Assembly: GCA_028865375.1 (NCBI GenBank)
Contig: JAGWKJ010000138.1
Location: forward strand, 1-6,518
DNA from: Hyphomicrobiales bacterium
GTDB lineage: Bacteria; Pseudomonadota; Alphaproteobacteria; Rhizobiales; Beijerinckiaceae
Length of the DNA: 6,518 bases
Reading direction: 5' to 3'
Part shown: positions 1 to 5,804 of the stretch, one piece after another
Layout: every line of letters starts with the position of its first letter
Numbering within the stretch: the first letter of the stretch is position 1
Position numbers and translations under genes: made by a program
Notes under the pieces: model-generated
Database searches by the model: none
What the model saw: only the letters and a program-made list of their open reading frames with translations
What the model was told of the DNA's origin: nothing

Positions 1-243
1 GTGGCGGATGAAGATCGGATTGCCGCGCCACTTCACGGTGACGACCTGGCCGACCGCGATCGGCGCGAGATCGACGGAGATCGGCGCGCCGGCCGCCTCC
101 GCGGAGGCGTCGATGCTCATCTGGTCGATCAGCGGCCAGGCGACCGAGCCGACTCCGACGGCGGCCATCGCGCCCGTGGCGAGGTAGAGGAAGTCGCGGC
201 GCGTGGGCGCCGAATCCTGAGGCGAAGTGGCGGCGGTCGACAA
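1..243 (-). CDS. petA: Ubiquinol-cytochrome c reductase Rieske iron-sulfur subunit, N-terminal part (runs off the left edge)
   Basis: This encodes the Rieske 2Fe-2S subunit of the cytochrome bc1 complex, which passes electrons from ubiquinol to cytochrome c1 at the inner membrane. Only the first 81 residues are present. The N-terminus has a twin-arginine motif, PTRRDFLYLA (residues 13-22, RR at 15-16), followed by a hydrophobic segment to about residue 38 ending in AWPLIDQM. This is the signal-anchor layout of alphaproteobacterial Rieske proteins. The last visible residues, GNPIFIRH, match the start of the extrinsic domain in that family. The cluster-binding Cys/His boxes lie outside the window. 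The start is TTG at 243, chosen because a GGGGGAA ribosome-binding site sits 7 nt upstream, the reading frame has a TAG farther upstream, and no ATG fits between. The gene diverges from trmL-hemF. petB and petC would be expected next, beyond the window, which is inference. Confidence 0.93.
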   Translation of the reverse strand, partial: MSTAATSPQDSAPTRRDFLYLATGAMAAVGVGSVAWPLIDQMSIDASAEAAGAPISVDLAPIAVGQVVTVKWRGNPIFIRH

Positions 244-264
244 GACTTCGTTCCCCCGTTGGCG

Positions 265-292
265 TCCGCCGCCGATTGCGACGGACGGCGGA
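265..292 (-). repeat. Small inverted repeat in the petA leader
   Basis: TCCGCCG (265-271) and CGGCGGA (286-292) form a perfect 7-bp inverted repeat with a 14-nt loop. It lies just upstream of the petA ribosome-binding site (251-257), so in the petA transcript it would be a leader hairpin. In DNA this GC-rich, 7-bp arms can arise by chance, so any function is unproven. Confidence 0.3.
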
Positions 293-370
293 ATCTATGC
301 CCGGGCGCGCCGTCGCCGCAATGCGACCCGACGCCACCCGATGCGCGGCTCTGTGGCAAAACGGAAACGC

Positions 371-400
371 ATTGTCCATAGCGCGCCGCGATTCGGCCAA
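371..400 (-). promoter_or_regulatory. Possible petA promoter (weak)
   Basis: Read on the minus strand there is TTGGCC (plus-strand 395-400), an 18-nt spacer, then GACAAT (371-376). This resembles a housekeeping -35/-10 pair about 130 nt upstream of the petA start. Both boxes depart from consensus, and alphaproteobacterial promoters are hard to call by eye. It is the best candidate I found in the gap between petA and trmL and is not a firm call. Confidence 0.2.
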
Positions 401-463
401 AATGTCGCGGACGACCCGCGCACGGCCGGTCCGCGCTCGATGGCCGCGGCGGGACGTGGCGGC

Positions 464-501
464 CGGGTCATCTGGATCGTCGCTGCGGACAAGATGACCC
501 G
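464..501. repeat. Perfect 10-bp inverted repeat upstream of trmL
   Basis: CGGGTCATCT (464-473) and AGATGACCCG (492-501) are exact reverse complements separated by 18 nt. The element ends 27 nt before the trmL start, so it could be a leader hairpin or a two-half-site operator for the trmL-hemF pair or the divergent petA. The arms include several A/T positions, which makes chance less likely here than for the many all-GC palindromes nearby. No regulator can be assigned from the sequence. Confidence 0.6.
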
Positions 502-528
502 CGCGCGGCGCGGTGCTACGCGGCGGCG

Positions 529-990
529 GTGCTTCGACTCGCCCTCTACCAGCCCGACATCCCGCAGAACGCCGGCGCCATGCTGCGCGCCTGCGCGTGC
601 CTCGGCGTGACGGCGGCTATCGTGGAACCCGCGGGCTTTCCCGTCACCGACCGCCATTTCCGGCGCGCGGGCATGGTTTATCTCGACCACGTCGCCATCG
701 AGCGGCACGTTTCGTTCGCGGCCTTCGAGGATTGGCGACGCGGCGCGGGCGCGCGCCTCGTGCTGCTGACGACGTCGGGCGAGACGGCGCATCACGCCTT
801 CGATTTCCGCGACGACGACGTCATCATGGTCGGGCGCGAATCGGCCGGCGCGCCGGTCGACGTCCACGCGGCGGCCGACGCGCGCCTGCGCATCCCGATC
901 CGGCCGGGGATGCGTTCTCTCAACGTCGCCCAAGCCGCCGCGATGGCGCTCGATTCCGCGCTGACCCGCCTCGGAGGATTCCCCCCGTGA
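529..990 (+). CDS. trmL: tRNA (cytidine(34)-2'-O)-methyltransferase, SPOUT family
   Basis: TrmL (YibK) uses S-adenosylmethionine to methylate the 2'-hydroxyl of the wobble nucleotide 34 in tRNA-Leu isoacceptors. The 153-residue product has the expected length. It shows the SPOUT trefoil-knot motifs in order: PQNAGAMLR (12-20) with the conserved Asn14 and Arg20, VGRESAG (101-107), and RIPIRPGMRSLNVAQAAAM (121-139), which forms the knot and the cofactor pocket. The N-terminus MLRLALYQPDIPQN aligns with E. coli TrmL from its first residue, which supports the GTG start at 529. No strong ribosome-binding site is visible. The stop overlaps the hemF start by 4 bp (GTGA), so the two genes are probably co-transcribed and translationally coupled. 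The assignment to TrmL rather than another SpoU-type enzyme rests on its small size and the absence of any N-terminal RNA-binding domain. Confidence 0.93.
   Translation: MLRLALYQPDIPQNAGAMLRACACLGVTAAIVEPAGFPVTDRHFRRAGMVYLDHVAIERHVSFAAFEDWRRGAGARLVLLTTSGETAHHAFDFRDDDVIMVGRESAGAPVDVHAAADARLRIPIRPGMRSLNVAQAAAMALDSALTRLGGFPP
973..977 (+). promoter_or_regulatory. Ribosome-binding site that fixes the hemF start
   Basis: GGAGG at 973-977 lies inside the last codons of trmL, 9 nt before the GTG at 987. It is the clearest Shine-Dalgarno sequence in this part of the window and selects this GTG over the open frame that extends farther upstream. Confidence 0.75.
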
Positions 991-1895
991 ACGCGACGCT
1001 CGACGCCCGCAAGGCCGCCACCGCCGCCTGGTTCGCCTCCCTGCGCGACCGGCTGGTCGCCGCGCTGGAGCGGCTAGAAGACGAAGCGCCGCCGCCGCCC
1101 GAGGCGCCCGACGCCGAGCCGGGGCGCTTCGAGCTCGCGCCGTGGAACCGCACCGGCGCCGACGGCTCGCCCGGCGGCGGCGGCACGATGGGCCTGTTGC
1201 GCGGCCGCGCCTTCGAAAAGGCGGGCGTCCACGTCTCGGTCGTGCATGGCAGGTTTTCCGAGGAATTCGCCAAGCGGATGCCCGGCGCCGAGGCCGACCC
1301 GATCTTTTGGGCCGCCGGAATTTCGGTGATCTGCCATCCGTGGAACCCGCATGCGCCGACCGCCCACATGAACACGCGCTTCGTTTCCACGTCGAAGACG
1401 TGGTTCGGCGGCGGCGGCGACCTCACGCCGCTATTGACCGACCGGCGACGCCAAGACGACCCCGACGCGCGCGCGTTCCACGCCGCCTACGAAGCCTGTT
1501 GCGCGCGCCATCCCGGCGTCGCCGACCATGCGCGCTTCAAGGCTTGGTGCGACGAGTATTTCCGGCTCGCCCATCGCGACGAACCGCGCGGCATCGGCGG
1601 CATCTTCTATGACGAGCTCAACTCGGCCGGCGATCCGGCGATGTCGGGCTTCGACGCCGACTTCGCCTTCACGCGCGACGTCGGGCAGACGTTCCTCGAC
1701 GCCTATCCCGCGATCATGCGGGAGCACCTCGCCAAGCCGTGGGGGCCGGCCGAACGCGAGGCGCAGCTGGTGCAGCGCGGCCGTTACGTCGAGTTCAACC
1801 TGCTCTACGACCGCGGCACGCTGTTCGGCCTGAAGACCGGCGGCAACGTCGCTTCGATCCTGTCGTCCATGCCGCCGACCGTGCGCTGGCCGTGA
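987..1895 (+). CDS. hemF: Oxygen-dependent coproporphyrinogen III oxidase
   Basis: HemF carries out the oxygen-dependent oxidative decarboxylation of two propionates of coproporphyrinogen III to give protoporphyrinogen IX in haem biosynthesis, in the cytoplasm. The 302-residue product shows family signatures throughout: GGGGTMGLLRG (63-73), ICHPWNPHAPTAHMNTRF (115-132) with His117 and His127, FGGGGDLTP (140-148), the YFRLAHRDE segment with His196, GIGGIFYDE (202-210), and RGRYVEFNLLYDRGTLFGLKTGG (264-286). The four conserved histidines known from E. coli HemF appear to be present (117, 127, 165, 196). The protein ends at SMPPTVRWP, immediately after the motif where E. coli HemF continues for some 25 residues; from memory this short tail is usual in Hyphomicrobiales. 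Residues 31-46 form an acidic, proline-rich stretch. The start is GTG at 987, supported by GGAGG at 973-977. Pairing with trmL and divergence from petA puts haem supply next to a cytochrome complex gene. Confidence 0.97.
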   Translation: MNATLDARKAATAAWFASLRDRLVAALERLEDEAPPPPEAPDAEPGRFELAPWNRTGADGSPGGGGTMGLLRGRAFEKAGVHVSVVHGRFSEEFAKRMPGAEADPIFWAAGISVICHPWNPHAPTAHMNTRFVSTSKTWFGGGGDLTPLLTDRRRQDDPDARAFHAAYEACCARHPGVADHARFKAWCDEYFRLAHRDEPRGIGGIFYDELNSAGDPAMSGFDADFAFTRDVGQTFLDAYPAIMREHLAKPWGPAEREAQLVQRGRYVEFNLLYDRGTLFGLKTGGNVASILSSMPPTVRWP

Positions 1896-1917
1896 GGGCG
1901 CTCACGCGCCGAGCGCC
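1892..1917. terminator. Possible bidirectional hairpin between convergent hemF and yqeY
   Basis: Two mutually exclusive small hairpins overlap the facing stop codons: GTGAG-GGCG-CTCAC (1892-1905), and GGCGCT (1897-1902) with AGCGCC (1912-1917) around a 9-nt loop. Their position between convergent genes suits a shared terminator. There is no T-run on either side, so intrinsic termination is doubtful. Confidence 0.3.
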
Positions 1918-2351
1918 GCCTTCACCTTGCCGCTGACGGCGCCGAGATCCATCTGGCCGGCGAATTTCGCCTTCAGCGCGGCCACCACCTTGCCCATGTC
2001 CTTGATGCCGGTGGCGCCCACCGCGGCGATCGCCTCGCGGATGGCGGCGTCGATCTCCGCCGCGCCGAGCGCCTTGGGCAGGAAGGTCTCGATGACCGCG
2101 ATCTCCGAGCGCTCGACGGCGGCGAGATCCTCGCGGCCCGCCTTGACGTAGATCTCCAGCGATTCGCGACGGCTCTTGACCATCTTTTGCAGCACCGCCA
2201 TCACGTCGGAATCCGCGATCGTCCGGCCTTCGCCGCGCAGTTCGATCTCGCGCGATTTCAACGCCGCCTCGATGAGACGGACCGCCGCCACGCGCGGCTT
2301 GTCGCCGGCCTTCATGGCTTCCTTGAGGGCGGCAGGAAACTGGTCGCGCAT
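1902..2351 (-). CDS. yqeY: GatB/YqeY domain-containing protein
   Basis: The 149-residue product matches a stand-alone YqeY protein, a family related to the tRNA-interacting C-terminal domain of GatB, the amidotransferase subunit. Its cellular role is not settled. A helical N-terminal half (MRDQFPAALKEAMKAGDKPR, then RLIEAALKSREIE) is followed by conserved family segments: the MVKSRRESLEIY region near 57-68, ETFLPKAL (88-95), IKDMGKVV (116-123) and a C-terminal GKVKAAL (141-147). The ATG at 2351 is preceded on the coding strand by GGAG (plus-strand 2357-2360) at about 5 nt spacing, which fixes the start even though the frame stays open far upstream. The gene converges on hemF with 6 bp between stops. 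In many alphaproteobacteria this gene sits near dnaG, rpoD or carA, but here an ABC importer lies upstream. Confidence 0.93.
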   Translation of the reverse strand: MRDQFPAALKEAMKAGDKPRVAAVRLIEAALKSREIELRGEGRTIADSDVMAVLQKMVKSRRESLEIYVKAGREDLAAVERSEIAVIETFLPKALGAAEIDAAIREAIAAVGATGIKDMGKVVAALKAKFAGQMDLGAVSGKVKAALGA

Positions 2352-2480
2352 GTCGGCTCCAAGACGGGGCGGGAATGGTCGGGCCGCTTTGGCGGTTTCG
2401 GACGGGTTGCGCAAGCGGGAGATGCGGCCGCTCGCCATCGTGGCGCGCCGCCGCTTGCATCGTCGTCTCGCTCGCCCTCT

Positions 2481-2586
2481 CCGTCTTTGCGAGGAGCGTG
2501 AGCGACGAAGCGATCCAGACGGCCTTCCGTCCGACGCCGCGTCCTTCACAAAGGACTGGATTGCTTCGCTTCGCTCGCAAAGACGG
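2481..2586. repeat. Imperfect palindromic interspersed repeat (GCGAAGCAATCCAG type)
   Basis: The left arm (2481-2518) begins CCGTCTTTGCGAG and ends GCGATCCAG. The right arm (2556-2586) is its reverse complement, reading CTGGATTGC at the start and TCGCAAAGACGG at the end. The arms match across both ends, but the left has 7 extra bases after CCGTCTTTGCGAG. The 37-bp centre contains two further small hairpins: ACGG-CCTT-CCGT (2519-2530) and GTCCTT-CACA-AAGGAC (2541-2556). From memory, repeats built on TTGCGAG...GCGAAGCAATCCAG are scattered in many copies between genes of Bradyrhizobium-like bacteria, and this looks like one copy, probably non-autonomous. No target-site duplication is visible at the edges. 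Confidence 0.8.
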
Positions 2587-2646
2587 CGGTGGTTCACACG
2601 CGATGACTGCGATGGTTCGCTTGCGGGGCGTCGTAGGGCCGCCATC

Positions 2647-2670
2647 CGGGCGCGCGTGGCCGCTCGCCCG
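2647..2670 (-). terminator. Weak hairpin downstream of the importer operon
   Basis: CGGGCG (2647-2652) and CGCCCG (2665-2670) form a 6-bp stem around a 12-nt loop, 20 bases past the stop of the last permease gene in the direction of transcription. There is no T-run after it on the minus strand. It could help end the transcript or protect its 3' end; it may equally be chance in GC-rich DNA. Confidence 0.25.
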
Positions 2671-2689
2671 CACCGGTCTCCCGCGCGCG

Positions 2690-3541
2690 TCAGCCTTTGG
2701 TCGCGCCCAGCGTCAGGCCGGCGATGAAATGCTTCTGCATCAGGAAGAACATCGCCACCGGCGGCATGGCGGCGACGATGGCGCCGGCGCTGACAAGGTT
2801 CCAGGCCGACACCCATTCGCCGTTGAGCGCGTTGAGCCCCGCCGTCACCGGCATCGCGTGGTTGCCCTGGATCAGCACCAGCGCCCAGAAATAATCGTTC
2901 CACACGAAGGTGAAGATCAGCACCGACAGCGCGGCGATCGCCGGGCGCATCAGCGGCATCACCACGCGCAGGAAGATGCTCCACTCGCCGACGCCCTCGA
3001 CGCGCGCCGCCTCGATCAGCTCGTGGGGCAGCGACGAGATGAAGTTGCGCATGAACAAGGTGCAGAAGCCGGTCTGGAATGCCGAATGGAACAGGATCAG
3101 CCCCAGCGTCGTGTCATAGAGCCCGAGCCTCAGCGTGAGGTCGCGCACCGGCACCATCAGGATCTGGAACGGCACGAAATTGCCGCCGACGAACAGGAAG
3201 AACAGCCACGAATTGGCCCGGAAGCGGTAGACCGCCAACGCGTAGCCCGCCATGCAGGCCAGCGCCACCGACGCCGCCACGACGGGCACCGTGATCCGGA
3301 ACGAGTTGAGTATGAACAGGCCGATCGGCGAAGTGACGAACACCGCCCGGTAGTTCTGCACGAGGTCGAATTCGCCCGGCCATCCCCAGTAATTGCCGCG
3401 CGCGAGGTCGCCGGCGCCGCGGATCGAGGTCAGCGCGACGGCCACCAGAGGCAGCAGCCAGACCAGCAGCGCGACCGGCAGCGAGGCCTTGTAGGCGACG
3501 CGGACCGCCGGGCGCGCCTTGGCGATGGGGCGGGGAAACAT
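2690..3541 (-). CDS. Carbohydrate ABC transporter permease, MalG/UgpE type (CUT1)
   Basis: This is the second inner-membrane permease of a type I ABC importer, pairing with the permease encoded just upstream to form the translocation channel. The 283-residue product has a cytoplasmic basic N-terminus, a first hydrophobic segment at 21-40, a short periplasmic loop, then further membrane segments near 76-106, 111-131, 146-164, 201-225 and 246-268, consistent with six in total. The diagnostic EAA loop that docks on the ATPase is at 177-200: EAARVEGVGEWSIFLRVVMP, with Gly183 at the conserved position. The C-terminus ends GLTLGATKG, typical of MalG-type subunits. The ATG at 3541 overlaps the upstream stop by one base (TGATG), which implies translational coupling. 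The frame is open far upstream, but this overlap and the sequence from MFPRPIAKAR onward set the start. Nothing downstream in the operon encodes an ATPase. Confidence 0.95.
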   Translation of the reverse strand: MFPRPIAKARPAVRVAYKASLPVALLVWLLPLVAVALTSIRGAGDLARGNYWGWPGEFDLVQNYRAVFVTSPIGLFILNSFRITVPVVAASVALACMAGYALAVYRFRANSWLFFLFVGGNFVPFQILMVPVRDLTLRLGLYDTTLGLILFHSAFQTGFCTLFMRNFISSLPHELIEAARVEGVGEWSIFLRVVMPLMRPAIAALSVLIFTFVWNDYFWALVLIQGNHAMPVTAGLNALNGEWVSAWNLVSAGAIVAAMPPVAMFFLMQKHFIAGLTLGATKG

Positions 3542-4470
3542 CAGCGCTTGCCCCGGTCCTGGCGGATCATCCGCACGACGAAGATCGAGATGTAGACCAT
3601 CATGATCGCGAACAGCACGACCGCGATCGCCGCGCCGTAGCCCATGCGGTAGCCGTATTCGGACAGCGCTTCCTCGTACATGTAGAACGCCAGCACGCGC
3701 GAGGAGCCGTAGGGTCCGCCGTGCGTCATCGTCGACACGAGGTCGAACGAGCGCAGCGCGCCGATCACGGTCACCACCACGGCGATGAACGTGGCGGGCC
3801 CGAGTTGCGGGAGCACGACGTGCCGCAGCATCCGCAGGCCCTTGGCGCCGTCGATCCGCGCCGCCTCGACCTGGTCGGGCGACACGTTGTTGAGGCCCGT
3901 GAGATAGAGGATCATGCAATAGGCGGTCTGCGGCCACAGCCCCGCGGCGATGATGCCGTAGGTGACGTAGCGCTCGTCCGCGAGCACGGCGGGCGTGGCG
4001 ACGCCCAACAGCTTGCCGATCGAATGCAGGATGCCGAACTGTGGATCGTAGAACCAGCCGAACACCACGCCCACCACGACCTGGCTGATGACGAAGGGGA
4101 AGAAGAACAGCGACTTCACCAGGCGGATGCCGCGCACCGATTGGTTGAGGTAGAGCGCGACCGCCAGGCCGGCGGGCACCGCCAGCATGTAAAGCACGAG
4201 CCACAGCACGTTGTTCTTGAGCGACGTGTAGAACGCGTCGTCGCCGAGCAGCTCGCGGTAATTGCCCAGCCCGACGAACGTCATCTTGCCGACGCCGTCC
4301 CAGTCGTAGAGCGAGATCCGCATCGAGGCGAAGATCGGCGCGATCACGTAGACGAGGAACATCAGCAGCGCGGGCGCGAGGAACAGCGCCGGCGCGACGC
4401 GGCGCGACAGCCGTCGCCGAGGCTGCGCGCGCCAATCGGTCGTCGCGATGTCAGCGGTCGTCGTCGTCAT
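3541..4470 (-). CDS. Carbohydrate ABC transporter permease, MalF/UgpA type (CUT1)
   Basis: This is the first inner-membrane permease of the importer. The 309-residue product starts with a polar segment (MTTTTADIAT, then basic RRRLSRR at 18-24). Membrane segments follow near 27-47, 86-108, 119-140, 169-191, 226-240 and 277-300. The EAA loop that contacts the ATPase lies at 202-225: EAARIDGAKGLRMLRHVVLP, with Gly208 and the terminal LP conserved. HGGPYGSSRVLAFYMYEEAL and YRMGYGAAIAVVL between 250 and 286 match the C-terminal pattern of UgpA/MalF-like subunits. The length is typical for CUT1 systems and lacks the large periplasmic insert of enteric MalF. The start is ATG at 4470; its ribosome-binding site is poor (GGCGGG, about 5 nt upstream), which may hold expression below that of the binding protein. 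The gene lies 82 nt after the SBP stop, with two hairpins between. Confidence 0.95.
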   Translation of the reverse strand: MTTTTADIATTDWRAQPRRRLSRRVAPALFLAPALLMFLVYVIAPIFASMRISLYDWDGVGKMTFVGLGNYRELLGDDAFYTSLKNNVLWLVLYMLAVPAGLAVALYLNQSVRGIRLVKSLFFFPFVISQVVVGVVFGWFYDPQFGILHSIGKLLGVATPAVLADERYVTYGIIAAGLWPQTAYCMILYLTGLNNVSPDQVEAARIDGAKGLRMLRHVVLPQLGPATFIAVVVTVIGALRSFDLVSTMTHGGPYGSSRVLAFYMYEEALSEYGYRMGYGAAIAVVLFAIMMVYISIFVVRMIRQDRGKR

Positions 4471-4489
4471 GCGGCCCGCCGGGTGGATC

Positions 4490-4509
4490 GCGCCGCCGGA
4501 CGGCGGCGC
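4490..4509 (-). repeat. Intercistronic hairpin 2 (promoter-distal)
   Basis: GCGCCGCC (4490-4497) and GGCGGCGC (4502-4509) are perfect 8-bp arms with a 4-nt loop. This is the second hairpin in the SBP-permease gap in the direction of transcription, 19 nt before the permease ATG. That places it close to the ribosome entry site, where it could hinder permease translation. Confidence 0.6.
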
Positions 4510-4514
4510 CGGGA

Positions 4515-4547
4515 CGCGCGCGGCCGGAAGGGGACCGACCGCGCGCG
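4515..4547 (-). repeat. Intercistronic hairpin 1 just after the SBP gene
   Basis: Arms 4515-4527 (CGCGCGCGGCCGG) and 4535-4547 (CCGACCGCGCGCG) pair over 13 positions with a 7-nt loop. The only mismatch in DNA becomes a U-G wobble in the minus-strand mRNA, so the transcript forms an unbroken 13-bp stem beginning 5 nt after the SBP stop. Stem-loops at this spot in binding-protein operons (the classic case is malE-malF) block 3' decay and leave more SBP than permease mRNA; that role here is inference. Confidence 0.7.
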
Positions 4548-4552
4548 AGCTC

Positions 4553-5791
4553 TCAGTTCACCTTGTAGATGCGCTTCCGCGCCGCCTCGAGCCGCGCGAG
4601 GATCGCGTCCAAGTGATCGGGATGGACGAGGAACTCCTGGAAGCCCTCCATCCCGATCTTCGCCATGTCGGCGGGTGCGTCGCGGTCGAAGAACTGCGCC
4701 ACGCCCTGGGCCTTGCTGAGGACCGCCAGCCCCGCCTTCAGGAACTTGTCGTCACCGACCTTGGCGTCGGTCGAGATCGGAAGCTGCCCGAGGATGTCGT
4801 TGATCTTCGTCTGTGCCTCGCCGGAGCCGAGATAGGCGAGGAACTTCTTGGCGTCGGCCATGTCCTTGGCCTTGGCGGGGATGTGGAACGAGTCGATCGG
4901 CGCCTCTTCGGCCGGCGGGAGGCCGGGCGTGATGGTCGGGAACGGCATGAAGTCGATCTGGTCGGCCTTCAACCCGCCCTGTTCCATCACCGCGACCGCG
5001 AAGTTGCCCATCACATACATGGCGGTCTTGCCCTGCACCATCTGCGGCACGGCCTCCTGCCAGTCGAACGCGGGATGGTCGGCCATGATGTAGCCGTTCT
5101 TCACCATGTCGTCCCACTTCGCGAACACCGCCTTCACGCGCGGATCGGTCCACGGGATTTTGCCGTTGGTGAGGTCCATGTGGAACGCGTAGCCGTTGAC
5201 GCGCAGGTCGAGGTAGTCGAACCAGCCCGCCGTCGGCCACAGCGCCTTCGAGCCGAGCGAGAACGGCGTGATGCCGTTTTTCTTCAGTGTCGCGCAGGCG
5301 GCGAGCAGTTCGTCCCACGTCTTGGGCGTCGCGATGCCGAGCTTCTTGAAGATGTCGGAGCGGTAATAGATGCCCCACTGATAATAGCTCTGCGGCACGC
5401 CCCATTGCTTGCCGTCGATCGTCATCGCGGACAGGGCGCTGCCGAGCGTCTTGTCGAACCCTTGGGCCTTCCAGACGTCCGACACGTCCGCGAACAGGCC
5501 CGCCTTCACGAACGGGGCCATGCGGTTGCCCGCGTACCAAGACACGATGTCGGGCGGGTCGGCGGTCAGGAAATTGCGGATCGCCGACTTGTAGCCCTCG
5601 TGGTCGAACACGTTCCACTTGACGTCGACGCCGGGGTTCTTGGCCTTGAACCCGTCGATGAGGGCCTGCATCGCCTTCTTGGGCGCCGGGTCCGAGGTGT
5701 CGGTGTTGATGACGAGGGTCCCTGCGAGCGCGGAAACCGCGCCGGCGAGGATGAATGCCGAGGCCATAAGGCCGGCCCGAAAGTTTTTCAT
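4553..5791 (-). CDS. Extracellular solute-binding protein of a CUT1-type ABC importer (family 1, probable carbohydrate)
   Basis: This periplasmic protein would capture the substrate and deliver it to the two permeases encoded downstream. The 412-residue precursor has a Sec signal peptide: MKNFR, a hydrophobic core at 6-20, and SALA as a signal-peptidase I site with likely cleavage after Ala23. The mature part follows the SBP_bac_1 plan: LIDGFKAKNPGVDV (44-57), DPPDIVSWYAGN (78-89), the hinge-proximal YYQWGIYYRSDIFKKLGI (136-153), PKTWDELL (156-163), GKTAMYVMGNFA (254-265) and AKKFLAYLGSGEAQ (314-327). Trp85, Trp130, Trp139, Trp185 and Trp190 are aromatic residues of the kind that stack on sugars, but the ligand cannot be named. 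There is no lipobox cysteine, so the protein should be soluble. The ATG at 5791 has a strong GGGAGG site (plus-strand 5796-5801). It is the first gene of the operon and diverges from an IclR-type regulator. Confidence 0.95.
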   Translation of the reverse strand: MKNFRAGLMASAFILAGAVSALAGTLVINTDTSDPAPKKAMQALIDGFKAKNPGVDVKWNVFDHEGYKSAIRNFLTADPPDIVSWYAGNRMAPFVKAGLFADVSDVWKAQGFDKTLGSALSAMTIDGKQWGVPQSYYQWGIYYRSDIFKKLGIATPKTWDELLAACATLKKNGITPFSLGSKALWPTAGWFDYLDLRVNGYAFHMDLTNGKIPWTDPRVKAVFAKWDDMVKNGYIMADHPAFDWQEAVPQMVQGKTAMYVMGNFAVAVMEQGGLKADQIDFMPFPTITPGLPPAEEAPIDSFHIPAKAKDMADAKKFLAYLGSGEAQTKINDILGQLPISTDAKVGDDKFLKAGLAVLSKAQGVAQFFDRDAPADMAKIGMEGFQEFLVHPDHLDAILARLEAARKRIYKVN

Positions 5792-5804
5792 GTCGCCTCC
5801 CGTG

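Larger units (their letters stand above)
2352..2689. other. Gene-free gap between yqeY and the importer operon
   Basis: These 338 bp lie upstream of yqeY and downstream of the last importer gene. Open frames cross the stretch in several directions, but none has a recognisable protein, a good ribosome-binding site or codon bias like the neighbours. It contains the yqeY leader (about 2352-2480, with no promoter I can call), the palindromic repeat (2481-2586) and the 3' flank of the importer operon with a weak hairpin (2647-2670). Confidence 0.7.

Noticed and set aside
1..381. A 126-codon plus-strand frame at the left edge
   Set aside because: It is the antisense shadow of petA, whose Rieske N-terminus is unmistakable.
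295..933. A 212-codon minus-strand frame opposite trmL
   Set aside because: It is antisense to a clear SPOUT methyltransferase and has no domain of its own.
513..986. Upstream extension of the hemF frame through trmL
   Set aside because: It overlaps trmL entirely, encodes Arg-rich sequence unlike HemF, and a GGAGG-preceded GTG at 987 gives the normal protein length.
2481..2586. Reading the palindromic repeat as a CRISPR unit, an attachment site or an intrinsic terminator
   Set aside because: There is one inverted pair rather than regularly spaced direct repeats, no tRNA or integrase nearby, and no T-run after the stem on either strand.
2352..2984. Upstream extension of the yqeY frame across the repeat
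   Set aside because: The YqeY fold starts at the ATG at 2351 with a good ribosome-binding site; the extension translates repeat and permease antisense sequence.
2375..3595. A 406-codon open frame on the plus strand opposite the second permease
   Set aside because: The product is a low-complexity Arg/His/Gln/Asp-rich string mirroring membrane-protein codons. It crosses the palindromic repeat and the gap, which real coding sequence would not be expected to do.
3542..4435. Upstream extension of the second permease frame into the first permease gene
   Set aside because: The frame is open because of base composition. The extra residues are arginine-rich noise, and the family's N-terminus begins at the ATG at 3541 in the TGATG overlap.
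3721..4719. A 332-codon open frame on the plus strand opposite the first permease
   Set aside because: It is a His/Arg/Glu/Asp-rich antisense shadow of a membrane-protein gene, with no motif or start signal.
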